A stretch of DNA of 64,000 bases from Panorpa germanica (GCA_963678705.1 OY783203.1:21186535-21250534), one strand, 5' to 3'. Positions 33,806 to 44,893 are shown, counted from the stretch's first letter. Numbers and translations: made by a program. The notes: generated from the letters alone by a model not told the origin.

Positions 33806-34032
33806 ATTGTTTTGTGAAGCAGTGTTAACTCTATACGATGGGATCAGAATCGTTGTCGACACTTTGCTTCTCTTTTTGTTTTTTTTCCAGAATTGTAACT
33901 CGTATATTTTGTTTTTATACGTGTCCCTTTTTTTTGGAAGGGGGTGTTGCGATAGTACGACATCGTCCTATCTTCCTTTTTCTTTTTCTTGGAAAGAAAC
34001 GCATATGTTTGTTTAATATGCGTTCCTTTTCT

Positions 34033-34044
34033 AGGGTTGAAGGG
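34033..34044 (+). promoter_or_regulatory. Polypurine tract (candidate)
   Basis: AGGGTTGAAGGG directly precedes the 3' LTR start. It is purine-rich apart from two T residues. A second similar site, GGAAGGGGG before TGTTGCGATAGTACG, lies at 33937-33945. Confidence 0.5.
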
Positions 34045-34865
34045 TGTTGTAAGTACGCATAAGTCGTACTTATCCTTCCTATTTTTAATATAAATGTTAT
34101 TTATTTTATAAGAATTATATTACGTTATCTTTAATTTTAGTATTAATATTGTAATAAATAATTATTTGTATTTAGCGCTTGTAAACATTGACTCTGGTCT
34201 GTGGAGATTTTATATTGTTTTAATGCTGGTAACTCAGTATTGGCACATTGTGATGTGAAATAAATCATTATATATTAATCTGCACGCTAGTCAGAAAGTC
34301 AGTCTTCTCCTGAGTCTCAACCAAGTGTTTACTAATTGTACTTCGTTCGTACAATACTCCAATTGTAACATCTAAGTATTCAATAGTGAGCACATTTTAA
34401 CTATTAATCAAATTATAACACTAGAATTACATTTTGTTTTATATCTGGCATCTTTATTAATCCAATAAAATACTATTGTAATTAAGTACGTAGATATAAT
34501 ATTACAACGAATAAATGATATATTTTAATAAAAGTGTTTGTATTAATAGTAATAAAAAGATACTAATTGTTCAACCGTCGTATGTTGCAACGAGGTTACT
34601 TTAGACCGCTCAAGTATTCTCTAATTGCAACAATACACCGTCTTAACAAGAATCCTATTAATCATCTGAAGAGACTTAATTCTTATCAACGTGAGTAATT
34701 CAAGAAGGTGGATGATCGTCAAACTGAAGAATCTACTTCCAGAAACTAGCAACACTGCGTGATGTATTAGCAAGCTGAGTAATCTCCTTTTAGAACGACA
34801 ATCCGACCTCTTTTTACAACATTGATGTCAGGTGTAACATCCGCCCTCGAATCTTACTCACAACA
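34045..34865 (+). repeat. 3' LTR with a different 3' end
   Basis: 821 bp. From about 34784 the sequence departs from the 5' LTR and contains TTACAACATTGATGTCAGGT, which looks like an LTR end plus primer-binding site, before finishing with the shared CTTACTCACAACA. Confidence 0.85.
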
Positions 34866-34869
34866 GTAT

Positions 34870-35185
34870 ATTTATTTGCCATTTCCTATTTGGCGTCCTT
34901 GTGGTACCGTGCTTCCCTGAAGCGCTGCTAATCCGATGCACTGATGGTAAAATGGTAAACTTGAAAGAGAAACAGCAACCTTGCTGGCCAACCTTCAACT
35001 ACTGTTTGTTGTTTGCTATTTGCTGTTTACCGGCCCACCCACTGTTTTGCTTTAAATCAGTTCTGTTGAAATCAACGACCCTCCCGCAGTTAACCACCAA
35101 CTACACTAACGTTGTAGAATGTAGAGACACTTGGCCAGGGGTTTGCAACTAATCGTTCTTATTAATAAGTATGTCAACTAATATA
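34870..35185. other. Non-coding; nothing recognised
   Basis: A less AT-rich stretch with an open frame at 34901-35152 that resembles no protein family. Confidence 0.4.
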
Positions 35186-35890
35186 CGTCGGTGAAGTACG
35201 CAGTCGATTCGGACTAGTAAATTAAAATTAAAAATCAGAATCAAAACAAATTAAGAATTAAAATAATTCGGTATTAAATCGAACTATAAATTACATGACT
35301 AATGTATTTATTATTGTACTTTTGAACAAATTGAATCGCCTGCTACTTTTCTATGACGCATATAAACTTTTCTAGACTATACATTTAATAGGTTACAATT
35401 TCAGAATAAAATAAGTATTTGTTATGGCCAAAATGTTGTTATTATTTAGATATTAGTTAATCTAGATCTTTAAAGATTAGTTAATCATCATATTAGTTAA
35501 TCTAATTGTGGAAATAAATTTTATTTATATGAATTTATTTATATGAATTTATAAAAATGTAACTTCTGTATTAAAGAAGAATTTGTTACGGCTAAAATTT
35601 TGTTGTTGTTTAGAAAACATATTAGTTAATCAATTTGTTGAAATAAATTTTGAGTAAATGTTTTCTAACAATGTTGCCCTTGCGTTTTATTTCGCCTATA
35701 TTAAAACTTTAATATAAGGCATTTGTATATTATATAATAATATTTAAGCTACTAGATACTTTTTTAATCTAACGTCATTTGAATATTAGTTCAAATGTGC
35801 TCATTAGTCATGTAATTTACAGTTCGATTTAATACCTAATTAATTTTGATTGACACCACTCGTACGAATCGACTGCGCACTTCACTGACG
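35186..35890. mobile_element. Inverted-repeat element (MITE) with TA flanks
   Basis: The left end CGTCGGTGAAGTACGCAGTC is repeated inverted at the right end as GACTGCGCACTTCACTGACG, and further inner blocks (GGTATTAAATCGAACT, AATTACATGACTAATG) are also inverted. TA flanks both ends. The interior contains several ATATTAGTTAATC repeats. No coding capacity, so it is a MITE, possibly Tc1/mariner-mobilised given the TA flanks. Confidence 0.7.
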
Positions 35891-38334
35891 TATCAATATA
35901 TACTTTCTCATGTCACAAACTGAATCAGCTTGGACTCTTTAAAAGGTGTAAACACTTATTCTGACTTGATATTCACATTGATTAAAGAATGTGTTAAATA
36001 TTGTGCCAAAATAAACCTTTAAGAATACCGGTTATGAAATTCATTAGTTAATTATATCTAAAGTAATATTAGATGCTGACAGTAAACTTGTTTGACGTCA
36101 TAGATTGCCAACCTCTGTCAAATGGTCTATAAGGAATACATGGTGCCAAAGGCTGGTAACTGCTTTAATAAGATTTGATTCAGTAGTAAGGGATGGCAGT
36201 AACGGGGTGGCAGAATTATGGTAGCGGTAGGGATAATGAGCGGCGAAACGAGCAGGGGAAAACATGTGGGGGTTTAAATTAAAACTTTTAAATATTTAGT
36301 TTTATCATTTTAGTTAAAGTATCTAAATACATAATTTGTATTTAGTGTGATAACATGCGAAGTTTTTAAAGTTTATACAATCTCATTTATAGAACTCGTT
36401 TAGGTTTGGGAATCCTAATTAACTTTGTGTGTACCATATTATTACTGCTGTTTCTCTAAAATTAAAAAATATTTGACTTAAAATGATAAAAATGTAAGTA
36501 TGCCATGTGGGAATATTCTTAGACATTCCTTGCACATTTTTCTTACAAGACCTTACAAGGTCCAATGTTTCCAAATTAAAAAAAAACTGTATTATATTAT
36601 AACCTCCAAAATGTGACAATGTGTCAAAATGCAGTAGGATTTATTTTTAAAAGAAATCCAATGTAAGCTTGTCAAAAATAACGAACAATTTCTAATTATT
36701 TCACATTCAATTTTGTCCAACTGTCGAACTGTCAAAGTTTGTATTACTAACAATGCATCCGCACCAACTAAATTAACTAAACTCATATTAAAACACGAAT
36801 ATGACAAGGAATGCCTATTCTGAAACCCTGATATTTAGATTGAAATAAATCAAGAAAAACTTAAATTAAATATCAAAACAGTTAGTGGAAATGAGGCTTA
36901 ATGCATTAGAAGAAATATGATTGTGTTGCCAACAAATACATACAGAGAATAATACATTTATTTTATTTCAGAGTATACATTTGGGTATAACGTATACTAG
37001 AAGTATAACTATACAACTCACAATACAATATATTTACAATGGTACATGTCTGTCAGCTTCAATTGGGCTCCCCTGCTAGGGCTAACAGGCTAGTTGCACA
37101 AGTCACATCACAACTAACATTACAGACGTCTATTTGAAATTGTTTCTATTATTACAATATCTATTTCTCGACAAGTTGTTCCTTTGATTCCCATTGCGTC
37201 CACTTTAACTTTAGTTTCAATTGTCAACATTAATTTAATCCAAGTCTGTGAGTAAACTAGCTATATGTACATTGTACAAGCTATAAGCTACAAGCTACAG
37301 CTACAATACGAGTAGAGTAGTGCAGTAGTACACGTACGGTGAAAGTGTGAAAATGCTTAAAATAACGCAGCACACAATACGGGTTCTGCTTGACTTATTT
37401 ACTTACTTACTTTAAATACAGAGTTTTTCACTAAGATCACAATAACTTAAAATGAAAATAGAACAATTTGAATTTTTGCTATGAAATGTTGAATGGTTTC
37501 CTAAAACCCCACTTATTTTTCGCCCTAGAGTCTGCCGGCTACCAGAAATATCATGACTACTATCTGATTCCTCTCCCATAACTTAATATACAGTAATTTC
37601 ATTCATTAGCTCAAACCAAACCCTTGGACTTTGTAGCCTCTCACAGCACATCGTATTTTGATATTATCTTTTTGATCAGTAGAAATTTTGCCCTAAATGC
37701 ATGATGCCCCTATTAGGAGTTATTAGGGCTTACCCGACAGCTCCTAATCGGGTACTATATATAGGTAATCGGACTACCTATTATTTTCGAAGTTATGTAA
37801 GTTGACCAAGATTTGTCAGAAACGGCTGAACCGATCAGTGTCAAATTTTAACACAAGCTTCTTAAGTATATTTTTTAGTAATTAGTCGTAGGTTTTTTTT
37901 CACCGATAAGTATTTTTTTATAAACAATTTAAGACCAAAATTTTGGTCAAAAATCGATTTTCTTTTTTGAGAAGCCGTCATTTTGTCAAAAAAAATTTCT
38001 TGCTTTTTTCTTTGATTAATTACTAAATTATACTGTACTTTAACGAAATCTGTTTGGTTTTTTCATTTTAGATGATTCGGTACAGAGATATCGTGGTCAC
38101 CGCAAGGTGTTTTTTTTTGAGAGGAGCTCCTGGAGATCAGCTATATCAGCTTTAAAATTATTATTTTTACAAATACAGTTAAAAGTTACTATAATATGTG
38201 CACAAATTTTGACATTAATATATTTAAAAGTCTGCTCAAGAAAAATTCTTAAAAAATTGATTTTTTTGGGCCTAATAACTGTATATAACCCCTTAAGGAA
38301 ATATGAGACCCTGATCGGTTAGATTTGAGTTTAG
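35891..38334. other. Non-coding; includes unassigned AT-rich repeat-like DNA
   Basis: No gene recognised. The segment 37775-38329 has the style of dispersed transposon DNA (ACGGCTGAACCGATCAGTGT, TTTTCATTTTAGATGATTCG) but no second copy was identified. TTTAG at 38330-38334 is the left flank duplicate of the P-type element. Confidence 0.4.
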
Positions 38335-38371
38335 CCAACACCTCCTAAATATACAAAGCCTAACAGCGATT
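38335..38371 (+). repeat. Left terminal inverted repeat of P-type element
   Basis: 37 bp starting CCAACACCTCC; pairs with 42328-42364. The TGTGACGTCATC subterminal repeat follows 12 bases farther in. Confidence 0.85.
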
Positions 38372-38724
38372 CAGTCAATGGTATGTGACGTCATCACTTG
38401 TAGTCATATGCTGCTGAGTTCTGCTATCGGTATAAGACAGTTTGTTTGAAAATGTTAGTATCATATAGGGTATTGAACAAAGTTTCTGGTTACAAATTAT
38501 TAAGGACTATCATTTTTAAATTATTAATTAGTTTGCAATTAATGAATTGTTTGTTTATGAATTGGTTTTTGTAAGGGTTTTATAATGAGTAATTAAAGAA
38601 GTAAAATACATCGAAAATTTAATTTTAAACTAAGTAACATTTCTAAATCGTAACATTTCTACAAAAATTAAAATAAATAGACTAGTAACACACATATGCA
38701 AAAAAGGAAAATGGTATACCTTCC

Positions 38725-38726
<2 letters not shown>

Positions 38727-38807
<81 letters not shown>
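38727..38807. repeat. (TA)n microsatellite within the P-type element
   Basis: About 80 bases of TA dinucleotides beyond the transposase 3' end. Confidence 0.95.
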
Positions 38808-38812
<5 letters not shown>

Positions 38813-38853
38813 AAAATAATAATAATAAAAATGTATTATATAAAAATATTAAC

Positions 38854-38859
38854 TTTATT
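38854..38859 (-). terminator. Candidate polyadenylation signal of the P-type transposase gene
   Basis: AATAAA on the minus strand about 70 bases after the TAA stop of the transposase. Confidence 0.5.
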
Positions 38860-38925
38860 TTTCATATATTTCTTTTAACAATATACGAGTGTATACAATA
38901 ACAATACTTATATTTAGAACCATAT

Positions 38926-41860
38926 TTATGTAGTTAGAGTTTGCAATTTTCTTTTCTTATACTGTTTATTATGTTGCAAGTCGTCATTTTTACGAGATGA
39001 TAAATTATTTAACATAATATTAGTTGAAACATGAATTAATAACTTGCATATATAATAGTTGTTATGACACTCGAGATCAAGAAGGTCTTCTAACAGCATT
39101 TCTTTAACTTCTAAAGTTTTGCATGTAACATCTATTATATATTTTCTCTGATTTTGGAGAGAGAAAAAATCTATATCACGAGACAACTTTTCAACTATTA
39201 AATAATTGTACATAACTAAATTGACTACAGAAGGTGTCGGACAAATCAGGCCTCCACGATCAAGATTTTTTATTAAATTGTATGACTGGTGTAAAGAAAT
39301 TGTCTTATCAATTGTTAAGATTTCTTTACACTTGCTACACTTAATTTTTTTTAAAACAGCATGACAACAATACCCCGCTAAATATGTAATTACAGGTAAT
39401 AATTCTTCTACATTGGCTATATCCATTTCGCTAATTACTACCGATTGCAATGGTGTCATTGCTTCATTAGTATCTTCAATATTATCTAGAATATTTTCTG
39501 GACATTGTAATGTTTGCACTGTCATTGCTCTATCTTTAATTATTAGTTCTAGTTTTAAATTTGATTGAAGACGTAATTTTTTTTCACACTCTAGAACTTG
39601 TCTCATGGAGATGTGATATTGAGACCCAGCTAATTGCCTATATTTGCCAAATCTATCTTCAAGTAAATCTGTTTGAATTTTACCTGGTAATATATAAGTA
39701 AATTTTAGTTCGTCTATGCAATAACGACACAATTCTAACTTTCCGTATGTAGTTTGTCTTAACGCATCGTGCGTTTGATTAGTAAAGCAACCACTGGAAA
39801 AATTCATTTGTTGCCACGCGTCGAGCCAGTCAATAAATTTGTTTAAAAATATAAATTTCTGATCTGATTTGTCCTTTGTTAAAGGTGTCATGTAAATGTT
39901 ACTTTTGTGTAAACCTTTGTATACAGTTTTAACGTTCATAACATCCCACCATTTGCAAATGATTGAAATAAAAATTGACGTATCATTATAATACTCAATA
40001 TTATGCAGACGTCCTTTTTCATTCAAACCTTGAACTACAAATTGGTTGAAAATTTTCAACACTAATTTCACATTTTGGCGCTCAAGATTTGAAGGTGCAA
40101 TGCTCTTAAATGTTAACCCGTGTGCATAAGAAATGATTGCAGTATTTTCTATTTCATATAACTTTTTAAGAGCAGAAAATGATGCAGTTCTACAATTATC
40201 ACCTTTTTCAAAATCTGGAAAAAACATACACTGTCCAATATTTTTTTGATTTAACCAGTTATTTCTAATGTTTTTAAGAAGATGAACCGAATCAATTAAA
40301 TAGAAGAGTGGCCTATTAGCATCCTGGGGATGCTGATAAAGAAAAGATGTTTTATTAGGAACAGCGAAACAACTCATAGCTTTTCTATTTATTGCATTGT
40401 TATCTGTAACAACACAAATGACTTTGAATCCCGCCTTTTCTAACCCTAATATAAGCTTTTTTATCAAATTGTATAAAGTTACATAATTTATTGTTTTAAT
40501 TGGTACAATATGAACAACATCTTTAAATTGTGATAATAAACTGGAAACCATAAAAACAAAGGCACTTGTAGCCGCAGTATTTGAATCAAACGATGCACCA
40601 ACAATAGATCCTCCCTTATAGTCAAAAAATGGTTTAATGTGTATCTCATCAATCATTAGTATAACTGTTTTTTCAAAATCTTGAAGATAGCTTACTCTAT
40701 TACTAGCGTACATCAAAAAATTTTTATCATTAGTTTCTAACTGCGGATTTACATGTAAATCATTGCATACTTTCTTCAATGTGTTAGGATGCGGAAATAT
40801 AAAATATCCACTTTGTCTTAAGAACTTGTAGGCATGTGGTGAAATTGTATTTAATAAAGAAGCAAATACTAATAACTCAGGGGAATATCTAAAATTATTT
40901 GTAGGACATATGCACAATTCTATTTGCCCCCTTAAGAAATGTAAAATATTTTCATTCTTGTTGGTTACAACGTCCTTTAACAATTCATCGATTAAATGAA
41001 ATGTAGCACTTCTTTTGCATGTCTTACTGTCTGCCTTGATTAAAACAATGGTTTCTAAAATATCAGTAATCTCATTGTAGCTAGTTATTTTCTGTGGTAA
41101 TAATTTTGGGCCTATTTTCTTAATTAATGTACTCTTTATAAAGACCGATAATGCCAAATGTTTATCTATTGTAATAGAATATTGAATTAAGGGTTCAGGT
41201 TCAACAGTTAAATAAAAAATGCAAATAAGCTCTTTATCTGGCAAATACTGATGTGACCATCTCTCAGAAACACCGTATTTTCTAATACAATCCAGAAGGT
41301 TGTTTATATTATTAATTCTACGATCGGTATTATAGGCATTTGCTGAATTTATACTGTTTATGATCGCTGAATTCAATAATCTATTTTCTCTTTCTTCGGC
41401 TTTTGAATCGGGAGATACTCTATTTGTTGAAGGGCCCGGCGAGGTGTTGCTTGAGGAGCAATATGCAACACTTTTGGGGTAATTTGAAAATACAGAAGGA
41501 ATAGTTCCTTTCTTTAGTCTTTTGACTTTAAGAGTTGCTGAAACTAGAACACCAGTTTTGTTGTCATACGCTTTCGATTCTGTTTCAATATCGTCACTTT
41601 TGAAATGGAGTTCGCAGACCTGTAAATAGTTTAATATAATAGTCTTGTGATGGTCGGTATGTTTGTCTAATTAATCTTTCACGCATACGTTCTCATTATC
41701 TACTTACTTTGGATTTATTCGACGGAACAAACGCCTTTCGCTGAATAGCAGAACACCATTTCTTTTTTAAGCATTCGTCTTTAGGGAAGCCAAATACAGA
41801 TACTTTTGGACCCGTAGGATAGTTGCCCTTACAAAGTGGAACGCAGCATCTACTTGGCAT
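38926..41860 (-). CDS. THAP-domain P-element-type transposase, two exons
   Basis: The predicted gene joins exon 1 (41860-41708) and exon 2 (41619-38926) across an 88-bp intron with GTAAGT donor and TTTACAG acceptor, in phase 0, giving about 948 residues. The ATG at 41860 starts MPSRCCVPLC, the first half of a THAP zinc finger, followed by VFGFPKDE and a conserved W at 36. Exon 2 supplies the CxxH half (VCELHF, 53-56) and a YPKSV tail, so splicing completes the C2CH finger. A linker and a P-type core follow: FLRGQIELC, SPHAYKFLRQSG, MIDEIHIKPF (D375), VVTDNNAINRKA (D457), LIDSVHLLKNIRNNW (D494), and LLEDRFGKYRQLAGSQYH (E705). These match the DDE and insertion regions of P transposase/THAP9, which bind element ends and cut and join DNA in the nucleus. 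Length is in the range of THAP9 (about 900) and above Drosophila P (751). No stop or shift is seen. The position of the catalytic residues is inferred by motif order. Confidence 0.88.
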
Positions 41861-42327
41861 TTTGTTGTCTAATAATTTACACTTTAAGAAGTCACTCACT
41901 CGACAAACTGGTTATTAATTGTGGAATATTATAATTAGTTTTATATATTACACAGTTAGCTAAAATTCTACACACGTAATGATCAGTAAAACATTTACAG
42001 CACATACACCATACAAGGTTTTCATACACAACACTAATTTTTAGATTAAAACAGTTTAATGTTTAAACCAAATATAAACAAAAAAAAAACACAAACACAG
42101 TTACTATAAATACACCCTCTTAAGACTGATTATTTATATTTTTAATTAATTATATATTTTATACGATTTTTTTAACCGAAATAACATGGAAGTAAATACA
42201 ATACGTAATGCACAGAGAGATTCTAAATTGTACTAAATCAATACCCTTAAAGTACATTTCAAGTATATTTAGGTAGAATTGTGTAAAACATCTGGTGTTC
42301 AGATGACTACAAGTGATGACGTCACAA

Positions 42328-42364
42328 AATCGCAGTTAGGCCTTGTATATTTAGGAGGTGTTGG
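42328..42364 (-). repeat. Right terminal inverted repeat of P-type element
   Basis: Inverse of the left repeat with two mismatches. Here the subterminal repeat is separated by only one base, so the two ends differ in spacing. Confidence 0.85.
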
Positions 42365-42532
42365 TTTAGCCCCTTACTAGAGGATATCCGACAGAACCAT
42401 AGCAAGGCCAAACAAAGTTACATTCTTTATGAGGACGTGAGATTTGCCTGACAAGAACTTCATCTTGCAAAATCTAAGGAAAACTTTTGCTTCGATACAT
42501 CCAATATCGTCTATTAGAGTAGTCGCACCTTT

Positions 42533-43019
42533 GAGACACGACTGTCTTAAGGCAGTCCGGATCATGAGAATAGGAAAATATACACACGAAGTAAGGTCAA
42601 ATCGATAAAAACAAGCATATTTTTGATAACGTTTTTTGACGACACAGTTAATATATAATTATTTCTCTAATCACTACATAATAAAATAATATTAGAAGAA
42701 TGAGGCATTGACAGCGAATCTCCGTAGACGTCACAAAAAAAAGTAACATTACGATGCCGCTTATATGATATTCTGAAATCGACTAACCAAAATGATTTCA
42801 TTAGTTGATAAGTTTCTGCAGGTAACCCTGCCAAGTTTTTTTATTGATTTTTCAATTTTATACAGCACTTAGAAGTCAAAGTTAGCCCCTCATTAACAAA
42901 ATAATTAGCGTTGTCTCTGTTTATTCAATGTGTTTATTCAATGTGACTTATGATAATATAGTGCTGTCTCAATCTTTCTACGACAAAAACAAAATAGTCT
43001 TAAGACAGTCGTGTCTCCA
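42533..43019. repeat. Inverted repeat pair GAGACACGACTGTCTTAAG bounding 0.5 kb
   Basis: The left block 42533-42552 is repeated inverted at 42997-43019. Between them lies repeat C copy 3. A third, decayed match (CAGACACGACTGCTTTAAGA) is at about 59171. They may be terminal repeats of a short element, though no target duplication was seen. Confidence 0.5.
42588..42880 (+). repeat. Dispersed repeat C, copy 3 (short)
   Basis: Matches the first half of 23455-23990 in the same orientation, including GACGACACAGTTAATATATA, AGGCATTGACAGCGAATCT and TTTCATTAGTTGATAAGTTT. It lacks the GATCGGTGCAATAG part. Confidence 0.65.
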
Positions 43020-43683
43020 GCGTGTGCCTGCCTTTAGCAATTCTATATACACATATACTCCCACTAATACTTTTAGGCCACAGCGCGTGCCTCGTAATTT
43101 CTCTATTAGATCCAAAATAAAAAAAATACCCTGGAATAATTAATGGTACAAATTAAAAACAATGCCCTTAGAGTTCATTTGTTAGAAATGATGTAAATCA
43201 TTTGGAGGAAGACAGAGAGGAGATGAATTAAAACTAAAATTAATTATACACTTAATTACATAAAGGCGCCCATTTAAAATAACTTCTTTCGAAACGAAGC
43301 TGTTACATTGCTTATTAAAGAGCTACTCCAAATTATTTAATTAAAGTATTTCAATTCGTAATAATTATTTTTATACAAATACGTAATTTAAATCATTTTT
43401 TCTCTGTTATTTTTTAAATTAGTTTGATTATAATTGTTTTGTAATAAATATGGTATATTTTGTTACACTGGAAAACATTTTTGTCAAGTCAACTTTAACT
43501 AAAACACGTAGTTCTTTGCTGAATATATACGAGTAAACCCCCACACTTATTGTAATAAGTACACCAGTGGCATATAGACGTATATGGAACGAGTATACTT
43601 TACTTTAAACGAATCTACAATCTGCTTAGTTGCTTGATTCTGATATGATACGCTATTTGATTTCCAAAGTACTTCGTTGATTT
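43020..43683. other. Non-coding; nothing recognised
   Basis: AT-rich; no assigned repeat. Confidence 0.45.
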
Positions 43684-43770
43684 TGGTGGCGTAATGGCGC
43701 AGTCCCTAGCCTCTAGATACGACCAACTTCGAGTACATACTTACTATGGTGGCGGCCAACTAAGAACCAT
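43684..43770 (+). repeat. Possible tRNA-like SINE head
   Basis: GGTGGCGTAATGGCGCAGT resembles a tRNA A-box region and is followed about 30 bases on by ACTTCGAGTAC, a weak B box. Only one copy was noticed, so the call is tentative. Confidence 0.25.
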
Positions 43771-43951
43771 GTTATGACACTGTAATTTTGTGGGTAATAA
43801 ATATGAACGATCTTTTAAGGAGCATAATATATTTCTAAAATAATTGAAACTATGAAATTGTAGTTGAAATGTTGTGTACGAAAACAGAAAATTTTGCCAT
43901 TTTGTTGTTAACTATAATGTTGTGGTGCAGCTAATCAGTAGAGTTACAAGC

Positions 43952-44210
43952 ATAAAGATATAAGAATAGAGTACGCAAGAGGGTGAATACTGCGATTAAG
44001 GCAAAGAGAGAGATAGCTGTCTAGTGTCTTCTTGCTTGCTTGCTTACCCCCTACCTCACCGCCAATCAACCTAGCCAGTAGCAGCGGTTCGGCTAGAAAG
44101 AGACAGATAGGACACTCGGCAGCTATCTCTCTTTTTGCTTTAATCGCTTCCTTGTACACAACGCCGTACCCTTCGCGCACTCTATTCATATATCTCTATG
44201 GTACCAAGCG
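43952..44210. mobile_element. Short fold-back MITE
   Basis: The left arm (GAATAGAGTACGCAAGAGGG … AAAGAGAGAGATAGCTGTC, about 43965-44022) is repeated inverted at about 44118-44190 (GGCAGCTATCTCTCTTTTTG … GCGCACTCTATTC), with an extra 15-base stretch in the right arm. The centre contains a TTGCTTGCTTGCTTACC run. Open frames across the arms on both strands are a consequence of the inverted repeat. Confidence 0.65.
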
Positions 44211-44550
44211 ATACTGTCTGTACCCAATGAATAGGGTTAGGAATGCTATAGATAATACTTCCTTTGTACAAACGACCTCGGCAAACGAGTCATATCTCTG
44301 ATTAAAAATGAGATTAATTTATCGAACAGAAGTAGTTCAGTTGAAAAATACCCGGGTACTAAATGCTAGAACCGGGGTCGAATCCGGCTTCTAACTGATA
44401 ATTCAATACTCCTAAAATTTATGATAATGACTCGTAATGAGAACAGGATCCATTCAAAACATACCAATAAAATAAAATTGTAAATAAATTAAGAAACAAA
44501 ACTGAAATGAAAGAAAACCAAATAACATAAGGATCCACAAAAATACAAAA

Positions 44551-44668
44551 CTGACGACACAGTAGGCGACACTCAGATTACTATGTCTCCGGGTTCGATC
44601 ACCGGGCCAGAGTTTTATAATCTGGGTTTGGTTACAATCAGATTCAATTGGTTATGTGCGGTTAAGCT
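44551..44668 (+). repeat. tRNA-like SINE, copy 2
   Basis: Shares head (GACGACACAGTAGGCGA, TATGTCTCCGGGTTCGATC) and body (ATAATCTGGGTTTGGTTACA) with 11848-11965. The B-box is close to consensus GGTTCGAATCC. Differences are scattered substitutions and small indels. Confidence 0.6.
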
Positions 44669-44689
44669 ACCCTTGGTAACTTATTTCCG

Positions 44690-44893
44690 AATCAAAAAAA
44701 AAATCCCAAATTTTGAAAAATATATTTTTTTAATCAATTTATTATTGAGTGAGTTTATTATTTCAATTTAAAAATAGAGTTAAATATGAAATGTAATTAC
44801 GAATTATTTTATTGGTTTCAAATCATACACGCCAAAAAGACGTCGCTTCGGGGGTACGCCAAAAAGACGCCAAAAAGACGGGGGTAAAAGCTG
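44690..44893 (+). repeat. Helitron-like family D fragment, copy D4
   Basis: Corresponds to the 3' part of D1 (5400-5640): CCCAAATTTTGAAAAA, TTATTTCAATT and a final GACGGGGGTAAA. The terminal CTAG is lost. Just before the end a GCCAAAAAGAC unit is present three times. Confidence 0.6.

Larger units (their letters stand above)
29405..34865 (+). mobile_element. Full-length LTR retrotransposon, deleted in pol
   Basis: Two long terminal repeats beginning TGTTGT and ending ACAACA bound a 5.46-kb element flanked by a perfect 4-bp duplication, GTAT (29401-29404 and 34866-34869). A primer-binding site follows the 5' LTR, and a single gag-pol frame occupies 31231-33729. Over about 739 bp the two LTRs look identical by eye, so insertion is recent, but their last 70-80 bases differ. 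Most of pol (RT palm core, RNase H, most of integrase) is absent, so this copy is non-autonomous. The pol features place it in Ty3/gypsy, whereas Gag carries a domain better known from BEL/Pao. Confidence 0.9.
38335..42364 (-). mobile_element. P-superfamily transposon, apparently complete
   Basis: The 4030-bp element has 37-bp terminal inverted repeats, CCAACACCTCCTAAATATAC and so on (38335-38371 and 42328-42364), agreeing at 35 of 37 positions. Inside these lies a perfect 24-bp subterminal inverted repeat containing TGACGTCATCACTTGTAGTC (38384-38407 and 42303-42326). This layout recalls Drosophila P elements (31-bp terminal and 11-bp subterminal repeats). TTTAG flanks both ends. The single gene between encodes an intact THAP/P-type transposase on the minus strand with one small intron. 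Nothing seen rules out autonomy. Confidence 0.88.

Noticed and set aside
34901-35152. 83-codon frame downstream of the 3' LTR
   Set aside because: No recognisable motif, no splice sites or regulatory signals, and the composition is consistent with chance.
36950-37330. Possible host 3' untranslated region on the minus strand
   Set aside because: There is an AATAAA-type motif, but no upstream coding frame or splice site supports a transcript end here.
38926-41376. Taking the start of the P-type transposase at 41376
   Set aside because: That codon is TTG within a longer open frame; the upstream part completes the THAP finger and is joined by a clear intron to an ATG exon.
41696-41899. The 67-codon THAP frame as a separate small protein starting at 41899
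   Set aside because: The codon at 41899 is GTG, the ATG is at 41860, and the frame reads past a GTAAGT donor; it is exon 1 of the transposase.
44340-44400. GGGGTCGAATCCGG as a tRNA gene
   Set aside because: Only a B-box-like motif is present; no A box, no cloverleaf and no second copy.
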